This document shows, piece after piece, positions 32,379-45,347 of a stretch of DNA of 64,000 nucleotides; position 1 is the stretch's first letter, and the number at the start of each line of letters is the position of its first letter. Source of the stretch: Neurospora tetrasperma FGSC 2508 (lineage: Eukaryota > Ascomycota > Sordariomycetes > Sordariales > Sordariaceae). The translations under genes and the position numbers were made by a program. The notes under the pieces are model-generated. The model did no database searches, was not told the DNA's origin, and saw only the letters and a program-made list of their open reading frames with translations. The stretch spans positions 2,284,684 to 2,348,683 of the forward strand of contig NW_009799102.1 in NCBI RefSeq assembly GCF_000213175.1, given 5' to 3'.

Positions 32379-35300
32379 TCAGATATACTAGTAGTGTCGG
32401 GTACTGTTGAAGGGATGGGTGGCTGCTGCTACCATGGCTGCTGTCGTGGGATGCCACGCAGATGATGGTAAATAGGTAAGTAATGGCCAACCTGATGCTA
32501 GCTGAACGGGAGTGAGATTGCTGAAACGGCGCCATCCAAATTGCTGTCGCCAGTCCGTCCGTCACGAATTAGCGTATCTCGATATTATGGGCTTTGCTGG
32601 AGTGTCGGTGGCGGACTTGAGATTCGTCGTTAGAGACGCTCTGGATGTTGATGAGAAACGGGTTCTGACCAGTCGGAGTTCGTCTTTGTAAATTAAGCCG
32701 CTCACTGCAACAAGTGGAGAGAAGGAAAAGGACGGGACCAGGTTCCGGTTCGGCGCATTGCAAGGACAGGTACGTACTCGTAAAAGTGGAAGTACCGATT
32801 TTGAAACGGTGACCGGTGCAAGCGGGGATAACCAATAAGAGAGAGTGGGTTTCTGGGCTTGGTGAAAAGAGTGGAGCATCTAGGGCAGGGTTCCTTATCC
32901 GATTTGGAAGATGGACACCAATCTAACGAGACAGTTGTGGCTTGACACTCAGAGAGCGTGGCTGACATGGACCAGGCACCAATGAACTTGAGAACATGTC
33001 CAATTCACACTCTTCACACTCCGACTCGACCATTCCCATTCCCGACCGAGATCCCGACGCGACGAACTACATACGTGTACTAAGCAATTTCGAGAACGAG
33101 ATCGACGACAGATCGTTTGTTTCATTGTTCTCAATCTCATCTTGTTGCATTTTCGCTTTTCGACTTCTGCCCCTGCCAATTTGGTGAAAGAACCGCCAAT
33201 GCTTACAACCGCGACTTGAAGCGGTAACTGCCCTGCCACTGTTTTCTTCTCGAGACAGTCATGACTAGGTACTGACTTGCCAATATGCCACATGTTGGCA
33301 AGACATCACTAATGAGCCAGCTCGAGATGCCCTGGATTCCGACTGGTCCAATCATCCGGCTGGCCCAAATGAGGAGAAAAGCAAAGCGAGACAGCAACTG
33401 GAATGGATTGGACTCCCATGCTAAATCATGAGCGCAAGAAGAAGTCGCGCTCAATCGACACCACCACCGCCATGACCATTGGCATCATCAGTTCATCACT
33501 GCTACAGCATGGCAACCACCACGTTCACCACCACTATTTGCGCCGCCACCGCCACAAAGCCAGTATTATACTCGCAATACGCAAACAACGGTGTCATAAG
33601 CATCCAAGTTGGTGTCCCGAGGCGTGTGGATGTGCGGGTGTGTGGGTGTTTGACACCACGCTTCGGCCGGATCTCTTCCGAACATGACTCCGGAAGAGAA
33701 GATGGGCGGGCGGATGACGGAGCGGGTGACAAACCAACGTCCACTACACACTGCTCCAAAAATGAATACTGTTGGCGTTTTTTTTTTTTTCTTCGGGACG
33801 AGTGGAGCCCGAAAGAGGAGGCGGTCTGTCTGCCCAACTGCCACCGTTTCATTCCCATTGCTCACTTTTTTCGTACCGAATCCCACACCACAGCCTGACA
33901 CCTCGGTTGAAGCTACCGTAGCATGGAGCCAAGCCTCAGGTCGCCGAGCAGAAAGGTCCTCCACCCTCACCACCTGGTTCCCCTGTGCTTTCAAGCGCTA
34001 GGTACCAGGGCTTGAAAGGCTCCAAGGGCTTCATCACCGGATGCCGGCCGAGTGGAGAGCTCCCCACATGCCATCTCCATTCCATTTTCCCTCATCTTGA
34101 CACTACCGGTGGACTTTGGGCTCCAGTTATTGGATCAGCATTCCCTGCTGCTTCGCTAGGCCCTGTCGTGACGAAACTTTCCCCAATGGGCCCGGTCCTG
34201 GGAGAGCCTGGGAGGCTGGATCCTGAGCCAGATCCTAGCCGGGTTCCTAAAAATCGAACTTGCGAGTCGAGTCAACAACAACGTCGTCCTCGTCCCCCAT
34301 CATCTTCCGCTGGAGCGGGTGCCGACGGGCTTGGCCCATACAGATCGCAGGAATCATGTAGCGCTGATCCGGAATTCTGCATCGACCCGGTAGGACAATA
34401 TATCACATTACGGAAGTAGCTGCCATGTTCAAAGCAGTGCCACATGACAAGTCCTCCCTCGCCAGCTTTCTCTACGCCCTTGGTGGCGGAAGTGGAATTG
34501 GAATCAGGCCTCAGAAACATATTGGATACGGGTACCCGGTACCGTTGATCATCCTGCGAACTCGGAATCCGGAGAGGGGCAACATAAAATGATGGGCTGG
34601 ATGGTTGTCTGCTTTGGATTCGCTTGGCAAGGCGGCATCCCGGTGGAATGGGCGCTATCAGACGCCACGCATTATTTTGGTTCTTTGGCTGCAACTGCTG
34701 TTTTCCAGTTCCACGGGTAGCCGAGCCCGATACCTTCTTCGAGGCAAAGCAGTGAGTGACCAGGGAGGAGACGCGGTGCACGTAAATGTCGAGGCTCACA
34801 CCGTCATCACGGATTATCAGGGTCCTGAAATTCCACCTAGACTGCGCTCTAGCGAATTACCGAATACTGCTTGCCTGTCACGGCTTGCATGATCCTACAT
34901 TACGTGTAGCTGCCTGCTGCTGCGAACACTGCATGCCAATTCCATCCAAAACCTGGAACAGATGTTCATAGTACGGTGAGACGAGGAGGCTTGAGCTTGC
35001 ACAGGTTCTTACGCAGCCTGCGTAGCCGGCAACTCGGGCATGAATGGCTCAGACAGCCAAGAGATACCGTCTTTTCGAACCATATCGGGTCACTAGCATC
35101 GCGGTGCCTATTCTTGTACACTGCCGAGACTATGAACGTGCTCATAGAAATTGGAACTTCCCGCACCATTATTTTTCGCTGACTGAACTGCGCTAGCGGT
35201 TCATCAAGCAAGGAGCATCGGCGACGATCTCTCAAACCCCTTGCTCCAAAGCCCACTTGTCGTCCACGGTTCATCTCAGCCCCTAGCTCCCTCCTGGTCG

Positions 35301-38283
35301 GCCTCCGCCATTCGCGCTAACGGGACAGGCCCGTGAGGCCCGTAGCGACCCCCCCCCCCTGGTAAGGAGCGCGCAACAATTGCGGACACTTGCGCACAGA
35401 CTGCGGCAAGACGTAAAGCCAACGGTTCGACGGCCTTGCTGACCTTTCCCCGTTGCTACCCCCGTGCCCTTAGTATGCATGGCGTAACGGCGGGTTGCGG
35501 CTTCAACCATGATTGGGCGGCTAGCCCATCCACTGGGGCCGCTGCCATCCAAGCGCACGGCGTCTGATGTGCTGAGATCCGATGTACAAGTGCTTGTCAC
35601 TGCCCGCCAGCGTGTGTCCCTACGCAGCACACAGTACTTTCTACATACTCTACGCAGTAGGTAAACATTACCAGCCGGGACTCAGCAGGTTGAGCCGAAT
35701 GGTCACGATTCGACGCGCCGGTTTAGGTTCGTGATCCGAGGCTGACAAACTCCAACGCGGGGCCCGGTACCTATCATAACTCAGAAGAAAAGCGACCAAA
35801 CGGCAGTGCTCCTCCATACATACCTCTCTCGGGGCCTCATCCGGTGCGAGGAATCAACGGCATGATAGGCACATGTATTCCGTTCTACCAACATCCACTT
35901 TGACGGTCCCAACCCCGCCTACACCTCCTCGGTCGAAAAAAAAAATGGATTACGCCTCGTTGCCCGCCCGTTTTCCTGCCTGTGCTCGGGGATATGGCAC
36001 TTCAGACAAATCCGAAAAATGAGACGAACTCCCTGAAATAGCGTAACACCGAGCCAGTGATATTGTGGCAAACAAGGCGTGAGTAGTGAGAGACTGACCT
36101 AAAGGGCCCTGAATGTACATCCCGCCGTCAAGGGATTGTATTGGATCTGTTGCTCAAATTCGAACAAGAATGCGGACGGTCAAGCCAACATGAACCAAAA
36201 TTACTGCCCCGTACTGTGATTCTCCAAACCGCCACAAGGGCGGTTTATACTAAGGCACGGCACTGCATTGTATTCGTCTTCACGATTCACTTTTTCCTTT
36301 CTTATTGGTTTCTTTGGCATGGTAATATTCCGTATGGACGATTGGCCATGGAAGCAAGGAAACCGGGGGCAAAATGGGCATACCAGGTCAGGGGTTCGTT
36401 GTCAGCGCGGCCCCTGGGTTCCTTAATCAAGATCCCAAAAGCCCGCCGAAATGGCTCTGCGTTGAAGACACACAGGGCAAAGAACAAAGAACGAGAAAAA
36501 GAAGATCTCACTGGTGGAACGTATCCTTGTGGCTTCATCTGATGTCCCTGGTCATCTACAGATGCAGGGGGTTCTTACGAGCGAGCAAAAGCTATGGACG
36601 GACTCAGGATACAAACCAGGACAAACAGTCTGGCAGTGACGCAGCACAATGACAACAAGAACAGGGGCCCCCAAGCATGCTTCGACGGTACGGTTACCCC
36701 ATTACCGCTCCTCAAACATTGCGAGCAATGGCATAAGGTGTTGTTGCTGGCATTTCCTGGTGTTTCGGTGCATCAGTTGCGCCGAATACGGACTGCGCAT
36801 GGGTTCAAACCTTCAGCTTTCCTCAACAAACACTCCCTGGGGCACATTACATATCACTTTCATGACCCCTTTTTTCATCATCATTTCTGGCGTAGCAAGC
36901 TTACCACAAGTACCATTAGCTTTCGTTTCCGTTCTTCTCGGCGGTAGCTATGCTGCTTAGCGCATAGACTGGACAAGTTGGGTACGAGGGATGCGATCGC
37001 TTCAACGCAACGCTAGACCGCATAAAGTAGCTTCACTTTCATGCTGTATGAAAGCCTGTACCCCCTCAGCCCTTTTCTTTGTATACTTGTATACCTACTA
37101 AGCTCACCGTTGCTACGCTACTCAGGCCTGCTTTTGCACCTCCTGTCCTTCTTCTAGTCACTTTCGGTTAGCCAATTTTCAGAGCTTCTTTCGCCCTGCG
37201 TGTATCTATGTATTGTTTCAACTGCCCTGCGTCCACACTTCACTTCCAGCAGCCATTCCACATCTGTAGATGCAAGGCGTTGGTTTTCACTGTTGGATGG
37301 CCATTGATCCTTTTTGGGGATCACCGCCCATTAACTAGTAGATTGGAGAATCTAGACCACACTGTACTGGGGACTATACCGGAATGGGGATCTGGAAGCA
37401 CTGGAGGTTGTCTTTCAATACACTGCTGTATATCTTGAGGTTTCACCCAAGTATAAGCTGCCACTGGCTATTCATATGGCGGAAATTCCCCCACATTCAT
37501 CCCCTGACCCTGAAAGGAGAAGGAAGCACTAAGGGACAAGTACGGATAAGAAGGACAGACATCCGCCGGTGCTACTGATAGGGGCCACCGTATGACCGCC
37601 TGTTGGTTGCAAAAAGAAGACTCGATCCGGGGATCTACTAGTACAGCACGATCCCGACTCAGACACCGAGGACAGCAACCACCATAGGCAAGTGCAGCAC
37701 GAAAAGGTCAGCGGGGCGAGCCTTTCAGGTTTGACGAAAGCCAGCCGCAGCATATTCGCGGATCATAGCGGCGGCGTTGAGGTTGCACGGCGCTGCAACA
37801 CTGTGAGAACCTGGGCAGAATATTCCCAACAGAGGCACAATGGACGGTGCCTTGAGCGAGATTGGACCTCCAAAGCTTGAGACATTGTGTGAATGAGTCT
37901 TTGGCACAGGGGGGCTCGGGCCACAAAAACAAAAAGGGCCTGGCGCCCACCCACGCACCTACACCTCCGCACCGACACGTTCTGTTCACCAATGCTCTCG
38001 CCGTGCTAAAGGGGCATGTCACAACGGGTACCGGCCAGAGGAAGCTTGCGCCGTCTTCTATCGATATCTTTTGAAGAAATTGAGCGTCGCGAAAGACATA
38101 ACCGAACGATGATAAAACACGAAACGAGCCTCCATGCAATAGACAGTGGTGAAAACACCTACACGAATCATTGTTGAGCGCCGCATCTTCGAGGGCGTGT
38201 CTTAGTGCGTATCGATCCTCTGGGTCGGCATAAGAGAACCTAGCGCGCGTGGCCAGGGTGTGGAAAATTACGAGGTGAAGCGA

Positions 38284-38346
38284 GGAAAAGAGAAGAAAAC
38301 AAGTTATAAGAAGAAAAAAAAGGAAGAAAAAAAAAAAAAAAAGAAG
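38284..38346. repeat. A/G-rich purine tract upstream of the regulator gene
   Basis: A nearly pure purine tract with an A16 run at 38327-38342 lies about 230 bases before the chosen start of the zinc-cluster gene. Poly(dA:dT) tracts often keep promoters nucleosome-free in fungi, so it may mark the core promoter or leader. Confidence 0.6.
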
Positions 38347-38565
38347 CAGGCTAGTGGCCTCGTGGGAATTGCCGGGGTCTGAATTATAAACCCCCGTCCT
38401 GGTTCGGTCTCCATTTCCCGCCAAACTGACGAGACCGCAAAAGGTCCCGTCTGCATGTTCCTCGACCGGCATCTCCCCAGAATCCATCCTATTGGGGACC
38501 TTGTGGAGACGGTTCCGAATCAGGCTGCTTTTGCCGGAAACTGCCTCCTCTCAAAATCCAGCACC

Positions 38566-41500
38566 ATGGCAGCTGCGTCGTCGCACAATAACAATAACAA
38601 GCCATCATGTCCTCGATCCCCCGTTGACCCATCGACTGGCACTCCATTATTCGACGAGTCACCCGTCTCGTCGGCTACCTCTGCCAAACCGCATGCGCCA
38701 CAGCAACCGTATCTTGGCGGCCTGACTAGCACGACTCCTTCTGCTACTGTACCAGGGACGACCCCGGCTTCATCGGTTCCGGCTTCAGCACCTCGCCCTC
38801 CTTCACCACGATCGCTGCCGCAGCCACCACATCCACCGAGGATCTCCACTCTGGCATCATCTTCGACAGAGAACCTTCTTAGCCACCAGGTCTCTCACCA
38901 GAACTCATCATTCCACTCATACACGCCTGCCACAGCAACGCCCTTCACCATGGGAGGCCGAGACTCCCTCCCGTCCAATGACTCAGTATCTGGTACGCCG
39001 GGCCCTTCATCCGGCCACCAGTTACCTTCGTCCAGTTCACAAGCCCAGAAGCGGGCATATCGCCAGAGGAGGAAAGACCCAAGTTGCGACGCCTGCCGAG
39101 AGAGAAAGGTCAAGTGCGACGCGACCGACACTACCAGCTGCTCCGAATGTTCAAGCCGCAATGTCAAGTGCCAATTCACCAAGGAGACGAATCGGCGCAT
39201 GTCTTCCATTAAGCAGGTGCAGGATCTCGAGAAGACGCTGGACAAGCTCAAGCGGGAGAACCTCAACCTGAAGCGAGCTTTGGAAACCCAGGGTCACGGT
39301 GTTCATGGCCATGTTAACCATAGTCTAGGCCGTGGACAAGCTCACATGCCCATGGACCGCATGGACATTGACAGCGGTCCTGTTGGTGGCATGGGCATTG
39401 AGCAGATGCTTGCCCTTCTTCTTCCCGAGATAGGCGCCGAACCGAAGCCGAAGAAGAGGCCTGTCCCGATTCCCGCGCTTGCGCAAGCCCGGTCAAACAT
39501 CCGAATCCCCGCAAAAGGAGTGTGGAAGCCGCCGGCGCAATATCGGCATTCGCCAGCCGGTCCATCCATCTTTGACTACACACCGAGGCCCGAGTTGCCC
39601 TCGCAACAGACAACAGACCACCTGATGCGCTGCTATTACTCGTCCGCTCATACCATGACGCCCATTATACACTGGCCCACCTTCCGGCAAGAGGTTGATA
39701 ACTTGTACAGGCCAGGAGGACTAACACAGCATGTGCCTACGTCGTTTCTGGCCATGTTCTACGCCGTTCTTGCTGTAGGCGCTCTGTTTTCTCCAGATCC
39801 GCACCGTTCTTACCGGGCAGCCGAATGGATCGAGGCCTCCAGGAAGCTTATTGACCCTTGGGGTAACGACTTTGTGCTGGACCACGCTCGATCATTGGTT
39901 TTCATCAGCATTGCCCTCAATGAGCTCAACCTGAAGTCCGCGGCATGGAACTGGCTCGGTAACGCAGTCAAGGTGGCCCAGGACATTGGCTTGCACTCGG
40001 ATATGGGTTCGTGGCCATTGATTGAAAAAGAGATGCGGAAGCGTACCTGGTGGTCCATTTACATCCTTGACCGCAGTCTAAGCCTCGAGCTTGGGCGACC
40101 CATGTTGATCGATGATGTCGACTGCGACGTGCCACTCCCCATGGGCGTAGATGACCACTTTATACGCGACAACGGAATGGTTGTTCCCAACGGCGCCGAG
40201 CCCCTTACTCACTCGCTGCTCGCCATTACACATGTTGTGCGATCATACACTGCCCTCGGCCGACTGCTTTCTTTGTCCGGGAATGAAGGACCGATGCTTC
40301 ACAACCGAAACGAGTTTATGAGTCCAGCAATCCCGCCTGCTCGGCTCGCGACCTTTGATCAATACTTTGCATCATGCCTGCGTACCTTCCCTCCGGCGTG
40401 CGACCCTTCTTCTGGCTCCCCACTCGCCCCGGTACTCCTCAACCCGCTGATCTACCTCCTACATGCGCGACTCCTGCTTCATCGCCAGAACCTTTCTCCG
40501 CAATGCCCACCCGATTCCCGTCTCCTGGCTGTGGAGCAGTGTACAAACATTGCGTTGGAGACGGCTGCTTACCTGAAGCGCATGACACCTACCCTCCCCG
40601 AGGGAGCCACAGCGCTCACGACCATGCACATCTTCCGGTGCGCCTTGTTCCTCCTGCTCATCGGCCACCTGGACCAAGCTCTCGTGTGCATACGGGAGCT
40701 GGCAGCGATCAATACCAACAGGGAGGTTGCCGTTCCCTGTGGACGTTACCTCTTGTTCTTCGTCGGCGTTGTAGGACAAAAGAGGAGCGACTATCTCCAG
40801 AGGATCATGATGACGGGGAGTCCAGAACCGGCGCCAGTGAGGTTGAGAAACGCTCTGGTAAGGGATGAGGAGCTGATTGCATATGTGAGCGCGGATTTGC
40901 AGGCGCGGCCCGATACAGCGTGGATCTGGGCAGGCGGAGAGCAGGACCATGCAGCAGCTGCAGCAGCAGCGGCGGCGGCTGGACGTGTAGTGGGGAGCAC
41001 CAGCGGCTCAAGCCATGGAGGAGCAAACGGATTGGGAACTCTTTTCAGCGAGGAAGCCAAGATGGGCTTGTCGAAGGAGGAAATCAACGAATGGAACGTC
41101 AACAAGGGCTGGACGAGACTGGACGAAATGGTGCGCGGATTAGCTCACCCGCTTGCGGTACCGTTAGCACAGGTACCAATGGTGCCATCGACTTCGGGCC
41201 AAACGCCAACTTCAGCCACCAGACCTACACACTCGTTGGCTTCAACACCCACATCCGCCACTGCTCCTCCTCCCCCGTACTCACAAGGCCCGCCGCCACC
41301 AGTAACGGTCTCCGGGCCCCATCCTCCTCCTCCTCCTCCCGTGCACTATAGCCATCACGCACCACCGCCACCACCACCGCCGCCGCCGCCGCCACCTCGA
41401 GGACGCCAAATGCCACCAATTCAACCCGGACCCAGCCCGCAACAACCGCCCCCGCCAGCAAGTTGGGGCCATCCCACGAGCGGCCCGACCCTCCCTCCCC

Positions 41501-41964
41501 CGCAACAGACTCGATCTCCATATATCCCCCCGCATGCGCACCACCCCCAGGGTCCTCCACCACCAGCACAACCCCCAACGCTCCCTAGTATCTCACCAGC
41601 CGGCACTCCCCGTATCAAGAGCGAACCCGGACTGCCATCCCTACCACCCCTTGGAGGAGACAGAGATGATAAACGGCCTATCGGCTTGGGAATTGGTGGT
41701 GGTGGTGAAAAAGGACCGGCAAGTGCCATAAGCCCCTCCAACAGGGCAGCGGTGCTTCAGAGCAGCGTAGGCGGTGGACACGGAGCGGGCAGTCCAACGC
41801 TGAGTGTCAGCCGCAGCCCAATAAGTGCGACGACGACGCCGACGACGGCCATGATGCCGAACGGAATCTTGAATACGATCGGTGGGAAGGAGAATGCGAA
41901 CCTGAAGCCGCCGGCGATTAAGAGTCAGAGTCAGGAGAGGATAAGCATTGCCAACATTATTTAG
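38566..41964 (+). CDS. Zn(II)2Cys6 transcription factor
   Basis: Uninterrupted frame; the start at 38566 has an ideal context (AGCACCATGGCA) and gives 1,132 aa. An in-frame ATG at 38455 would add 37 residues. The zinc cluster lies at about residues 174-202 with spacing C-x2-C-x6-C-x7-C-x2-C-x6-C (CDACRERKVKC, then CSECSSRNVKC), preceded by basic residues. A linker and a short coiled coil for dimerisation follow (about 215-240, VQDLEKTLDKLKRENLNLKR). The fungal-specific transcription factor domain spans about 350-620 (TMTPIIHWPTF, RRTWWSIYILDRSLSLELGRP-like region). The long C-terminal part is Pro/His-rich with a polyproline stretch and is probably an activation or interaction region. I cannot assign its targets. 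The 14.7-kb gene-free upstream region suggests extensive regulation. Confidence 0.93.
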   Translation: MAAASSHNNNNKPSCPRSPVDPSTGTPLFDESPVSSATSAKPHAPQQPYLGGLTSTTPSATVPGTTPASSVPASAPRPPSPRSLPQPPHPPRISTLASSSTENLLSHQVSHQNSSFHSYTPATATPFTMGGRDSLPSNDSVSGTPGPSSGHQLPSSSSQAQKRAYRQRRKDPSCDACRERKVKCDATDTTSCSECSSRNVKCQFTKETNRRMSSIKQVQDLEKTLDKLKRENLNLKRALETQGHGVHGHVNHSLGRGQAHMPMDRMDIDSGPVGGMGIEQMLALLLPEIGAEPKPKKRPVPIPALAQARSNIRIPAKGVWKPPAQYRHSPAGPSIFDYTPRPELPSQQTTDHLMRCYYSSAHTMTPIIHWPTFRQEVDNLYRPGGLTQHVPTSFLAMFYAVLAVGALFSPDPHRSYRAAEWIEASRKLIDPWGNDFVLDHARSLVFISIALNELNLKSAAWNWLGNAVKVAQDIGLHSDMGSWPLIEKEMRKRTWWSIYILDRSLSLELGRPMLIDDVDCDVPLPMGVDDHFIRDNGMVVPNGAEPLTHSLLAITHVVRSYTALGRLLSLSGNEGPMLHNRNEFMSPAIPPARLATFDQYFASCLRTFPPACDPSSGSPLAPVLLNPLIYLLHARLLLHRQNLSPQCPPDSRLLAVEQCTNIALETAAYLKRMTPTLPEGATALTTMHIFRCALFLLLIGHLDQALVCIRELAAINTNREVAVPCGRYLLFFVGVVGQKRSDYLQRIMMTGSPEPAPVRLRNALVRDEELIAYVSADLQARPDTAWIWAGGEQDHAAAAAAAAAAGRVVGSTSGSSHGGANGLGTLFSEEAKMGLSKEEINEWNVNKGWTRLDEMVRGLAHPLAVPLAQVPMVPSTSGQTPTSATRPTHSLASTPTSATAPPPPYSQGPPPPVTVSGPHPPPPPPVHYSHHAPPPPPPPPPPPPRGRQMPPIQPGPSPQQPPPPASWGHPTSGPTLPPPQQTRSPYIPPHAHHPQGPPPPAQPPTLPSISPAGTPRIKSEPGLPSLPPLGGDRDDKRPIGLGIGGGGEKGPASAISPSNRAAVLQSSVGGGHGAGSPTLSVSRSPISATTTPTTAMMPNGILNTIGGKENANLKPPAIKSQSQERISIANII

Positions 41965-44467
41965 AGGGCAATGTAAGTGAGGAGATAGATGGGGTGATTG
42001 TATGAGTGGGTATATATGATGGGAGAGGTGGTGCATCGTAGCGCATAGCATGGCATGGCATACAAGCATTGCATTGCGTTTGCAAAAGTTGCGGGCGGGC
42101 ACACCCTCTCTTTTCTTTGTTCTGTTCAATTTCTGGTTAGTTTTACGGTAGCGGCGGGTCAGGATTGGGAGAAAAAACCAAACTCAACAAAAATACTACA
42201 CATTTTGGAGAAAAGGAGGAAAGCAGGTATACACAAACGCATATAAGCCTCTTTAGAGGCTGACAGAAACACAAAGGGCTTCAATCAACTTGGGTTTTAC
42301 AATGCATGGTAAAAGGGTACGAGGAATAGTTTCTTTGGGTAGGAAGGTCGGTGGTTTGGACAAGACGGGCGGCTGTCTTGACGGGATATATATAGTTTGG
42401 ATGGAACGACTACTCGGAGACAGGCAAAGTGACACCATTTTCTTGTTGGTGTTTACGATTTTGGATACAACTTTCTTTTATTTTTGTCATATTTCATCTT
42501 CATATTCGGATTTCATGGTTGCCTTTCTTGGTGTACGCTTTATACATCATGAATGAGACATGGACGGTGGGCATGGATGGTTTTACTATGTTTGTTGATA
42601 TACTGGGGATGAGAGAAGAATAGTGAAGGGCGAGGCTGGAAGAGGTTGGTCAAGCCTCTCCTCGCTGGGAGTTGCGTTGAAAGGCGCAAGTTCTGAAGAA
42701 TCAAACAAGCAGCTGAAGCTGTGTTATTGATGCTGAGATATCCTGTCCTAAGTGCTCTCCACGTTGGTGAACTTTTTGCCCCCGTCCTTTGTTCTTTATT
42801 AGTCGCCTGTGCTTTCGTAAATTTATTCAACAATCCAACCGATCGTTACGACATATGCCAGTTGCTCTATCATTTCCCTCAGACAACTAACTCCAAACAA
42901 TCGGACAAACTTACCACAACTGGACAATAGCAAAACAGAGGCTCAACCACTTTGAGACAGTCAAGTCATTGAACAGGTTCAGATCTGGTAACATGTTGCA
43001 CGGATGTGCCACCTTGCCTACCACAACACCCAAGTTCTGTATGTCGGGTACCGGTATGGTACTGGCACAACTAAACGGTGCAAAAAAAAATCTTGGTGTG
43101 GTTACACGACGAAGAAGAAGGAGGAGAGCCCAAAAGAAATTCGGGAAGAAGCATCCCGTACTCCCTTCCGTCCGTTAAGTCGCTTCGGTAACCCATGTCA
43201 TGTCTGTCTCGTATTTCTTCTTCTTGTTCTTCTGGGTGGCGTTTTGGTGTTACATGACATGTGACAAAGTGGGAAGAGTTCAGTTGCAGTGGGGGCGGTA
43301 TCCGAGACCGGGTTTTTGACCCGAACCATACGATAGTAGAGAGAGGTAGGTACTTATGTACTGTTGCCTGCCTGCCCCTCTGTCGGCTCGGGGAGGTTTC
43401 CGCCATGAGTGTGTGTGTGCGAAAAATGTAACAGTCAAAAGGGAGAAAAAAAAACATGTGATTTTGAAGGAAAGGGAGGAAAGCTACCAACTGAGTGCAC
43501 GGAAAAGAGAATGGAAACACGGCTGTCGCACCAAAGAAAGTGTAGGCTCGGTGACCATTGATTTGGCCAATAGGAACAAACACCGAGGACGTTTTACCCC
43601 TTTTTGGGGGGCTTCGTGAAGTAAACAAAGCGACAACTAATCCAGTGATTGCACCACACTCTAGGTTGGTAGCTTGATGTTTGACAGTGACGTTGAAGGT
43701 ACTTCTATGTAAGAAAACACGTTGGTTTCATCTTGTATATCGCTAATATGGTACCCTGCCCACTTCTGACCCCCGACGACGGCGACTCCAGCTGAACATC
43801 CGTATTGTTGAATGCTGTCCTTCCATTCGGAACCTCTAAGCAGAAAAAAGGTGCGAAACCAATTTTCTCACTGCCAGCAATGCATCCTATCACCATTCGC
43901 GTGACGGTTCGTTGAAAATTCTTGCAAAGGATACTCCGTCGCTTCGGAAAGCATGCGGCAAGTGATCCGAGTGGTTGTCGTCGAGCCGTTGTTCCGAACG
44001 AGCGAAGCATTACGAAGCGATCATGCAACCTCGACGGGGGTTCAGAAGTCCTATACGAGGGAGCGAACAAAACTTCAACAACCCATGGTAAAAGGACATC
44101 TAGTTTCAATTTTCATTGTCATGAATACCTCTAGATAAACAGAATTGATCGATGACGACGCGTGTCGGAACCAACGGCAACGGTAACGGCAAGGCAAGGC
44201 AGGGCAAGGCAGATTCCGGCAATTGCATAAAGTTGGGCGGTTACCGCGATTGGCATGTACAGGTACCGAACCGAGTTCCGAGACCGGCAACGCTTCCGAC
44301 GGAACACGGCACGGTTTCGTTGTTGCATTCATGGCTTCAAGTTCTCGGGCACTCACTCGGAGGCCTTCCGAGACTTCGATCACAGACAAGCCTTGGCGGT
44401 GCGCGTACATGCTGGGTACGCCGTGCACAACCTGGTAGGGTGGGGGGGGGGGGGGGGGGGGGGGGGG
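41965..44467. other. Intergenic region up to the assembly gap
   Basis: The first few hundred bases should be the regulator's 3' UTR. No frame here is convincing. Short tandem GGCAA units occur at about 44165-44213, and a G26 run (44442-44467) ends the contig. Confidence 0.55.
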
Positions 44468-45347
44468 NNNNNNNNNNNNNNNNNNNNNNNNNNNNNNNNN
44501 NNNNNNNNNNNNNNNNNNNNNNNNNNNNNNNNNNNNNNNNNNNNNNNNNNNNNNNNNNNNNNNNNNNNNNNNNNNNNNNNNNNNNNNNNNNNNNNNNNNN
44601 NNNNNNNNNNNNNNNNNNNNNNNNNNNNNNNNNNNNNNNNNNNNNNNNNNNNNNNNNNNNNNNNNNNNNNNNNNNNNNNNNNNNNNNNNNNNNNNNNNNN
44701 NNNNNNNNNNNNNNNNNNNNNNNNNNNNNNNNNNNNNNNNNNNNNNNNNNNNNNNNNNNNNNNNNNNNNNNNNNNNNNNNNNNNNNNNNNNNNNNNNNNN
44801 NNNNNNNNNNNNNNNNNNNNNNNNNNNNNNNNNNNNNNNNNNNNNNNNNNNNNNNNNNNNNNNNNNNNNNNNNNNNNNNNNNNNNNNNNNNNNNNNNNNN
44901 NNNNNNNNNNNNNNNNNNNNNNNNNNNNNNNNNNNNNNNNNNNNNNNNNNNNNNNNNNNNNNNNNNNNNNNNNNNNNNNNNNNNNNNNNNNNNNNNNNNN
45001 NNNNNNNNNNNNNNNNNNNNNNNNNNNNNNNNNNNNNNNNNNNNNNNNNNNNNNNNNNNNNNNNNNNNNNNNNNNNNNNNNNNNNNNNNNNNNNNNNNNN
45101 NNNNNNNNNNNNNNNNNNNNNNNNNNNNNNNNNNNNNNNNNNNNNNNNNNNNNNNNNNNNNNNNNNNNNNNNNNNNNNNNNNNNNNNNNNNNNNNNNNNN
45201 NNNNNNNNNNNNNNNNNNNNNNNNNNNNNNNNNNNNNNNNNNNNNNNNNNNNNNNNNNNNNNNNNNNNNNNNNNNNNNNNNNNNNNNNNNNNNNNNNNNN
45301 NNNNNNNNNNNNNNNNNNNNNNNNNNNNNNNNNNNNNGGGGGGGGGG
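44442..45347. other. Assembly gap with G-run edges
   Basis: Positions 44468-45337 are N (870 bases). A G26 run precedes the gap and a G10 run follows it. The real length and content are unknown, and a long poly-G or G-rich repeat probably broke the assembly. Open frames spanning the gap are artefacts. Confidence 0.98.

Larger units (their letters stand above)
23863..38565. other. 14.7-kb stretch without a supported gene
   Basis: Between the orphan gene and the zinc-cluster regulator I find no frame of convincing length or composition on either strand, no RNA gene and no transposon. Base composition is ordinary rather than AT-rich, so it does not look like RIP-mutated repeat DNA. It contains T17 (24523-24539), C15 (32364-32378) and C11 (35349-35359) runs, short TACC repeats near 26280, purine tracts near 28481-28508 and 38284-38346, a palindrome cluster near 24184, hairpins near 27596-27815, and one coding-like patch at 27800-28042. 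The right end must include the promoter and leader of the regulator gene; the rest is unexplained. Confidence 0.6.
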
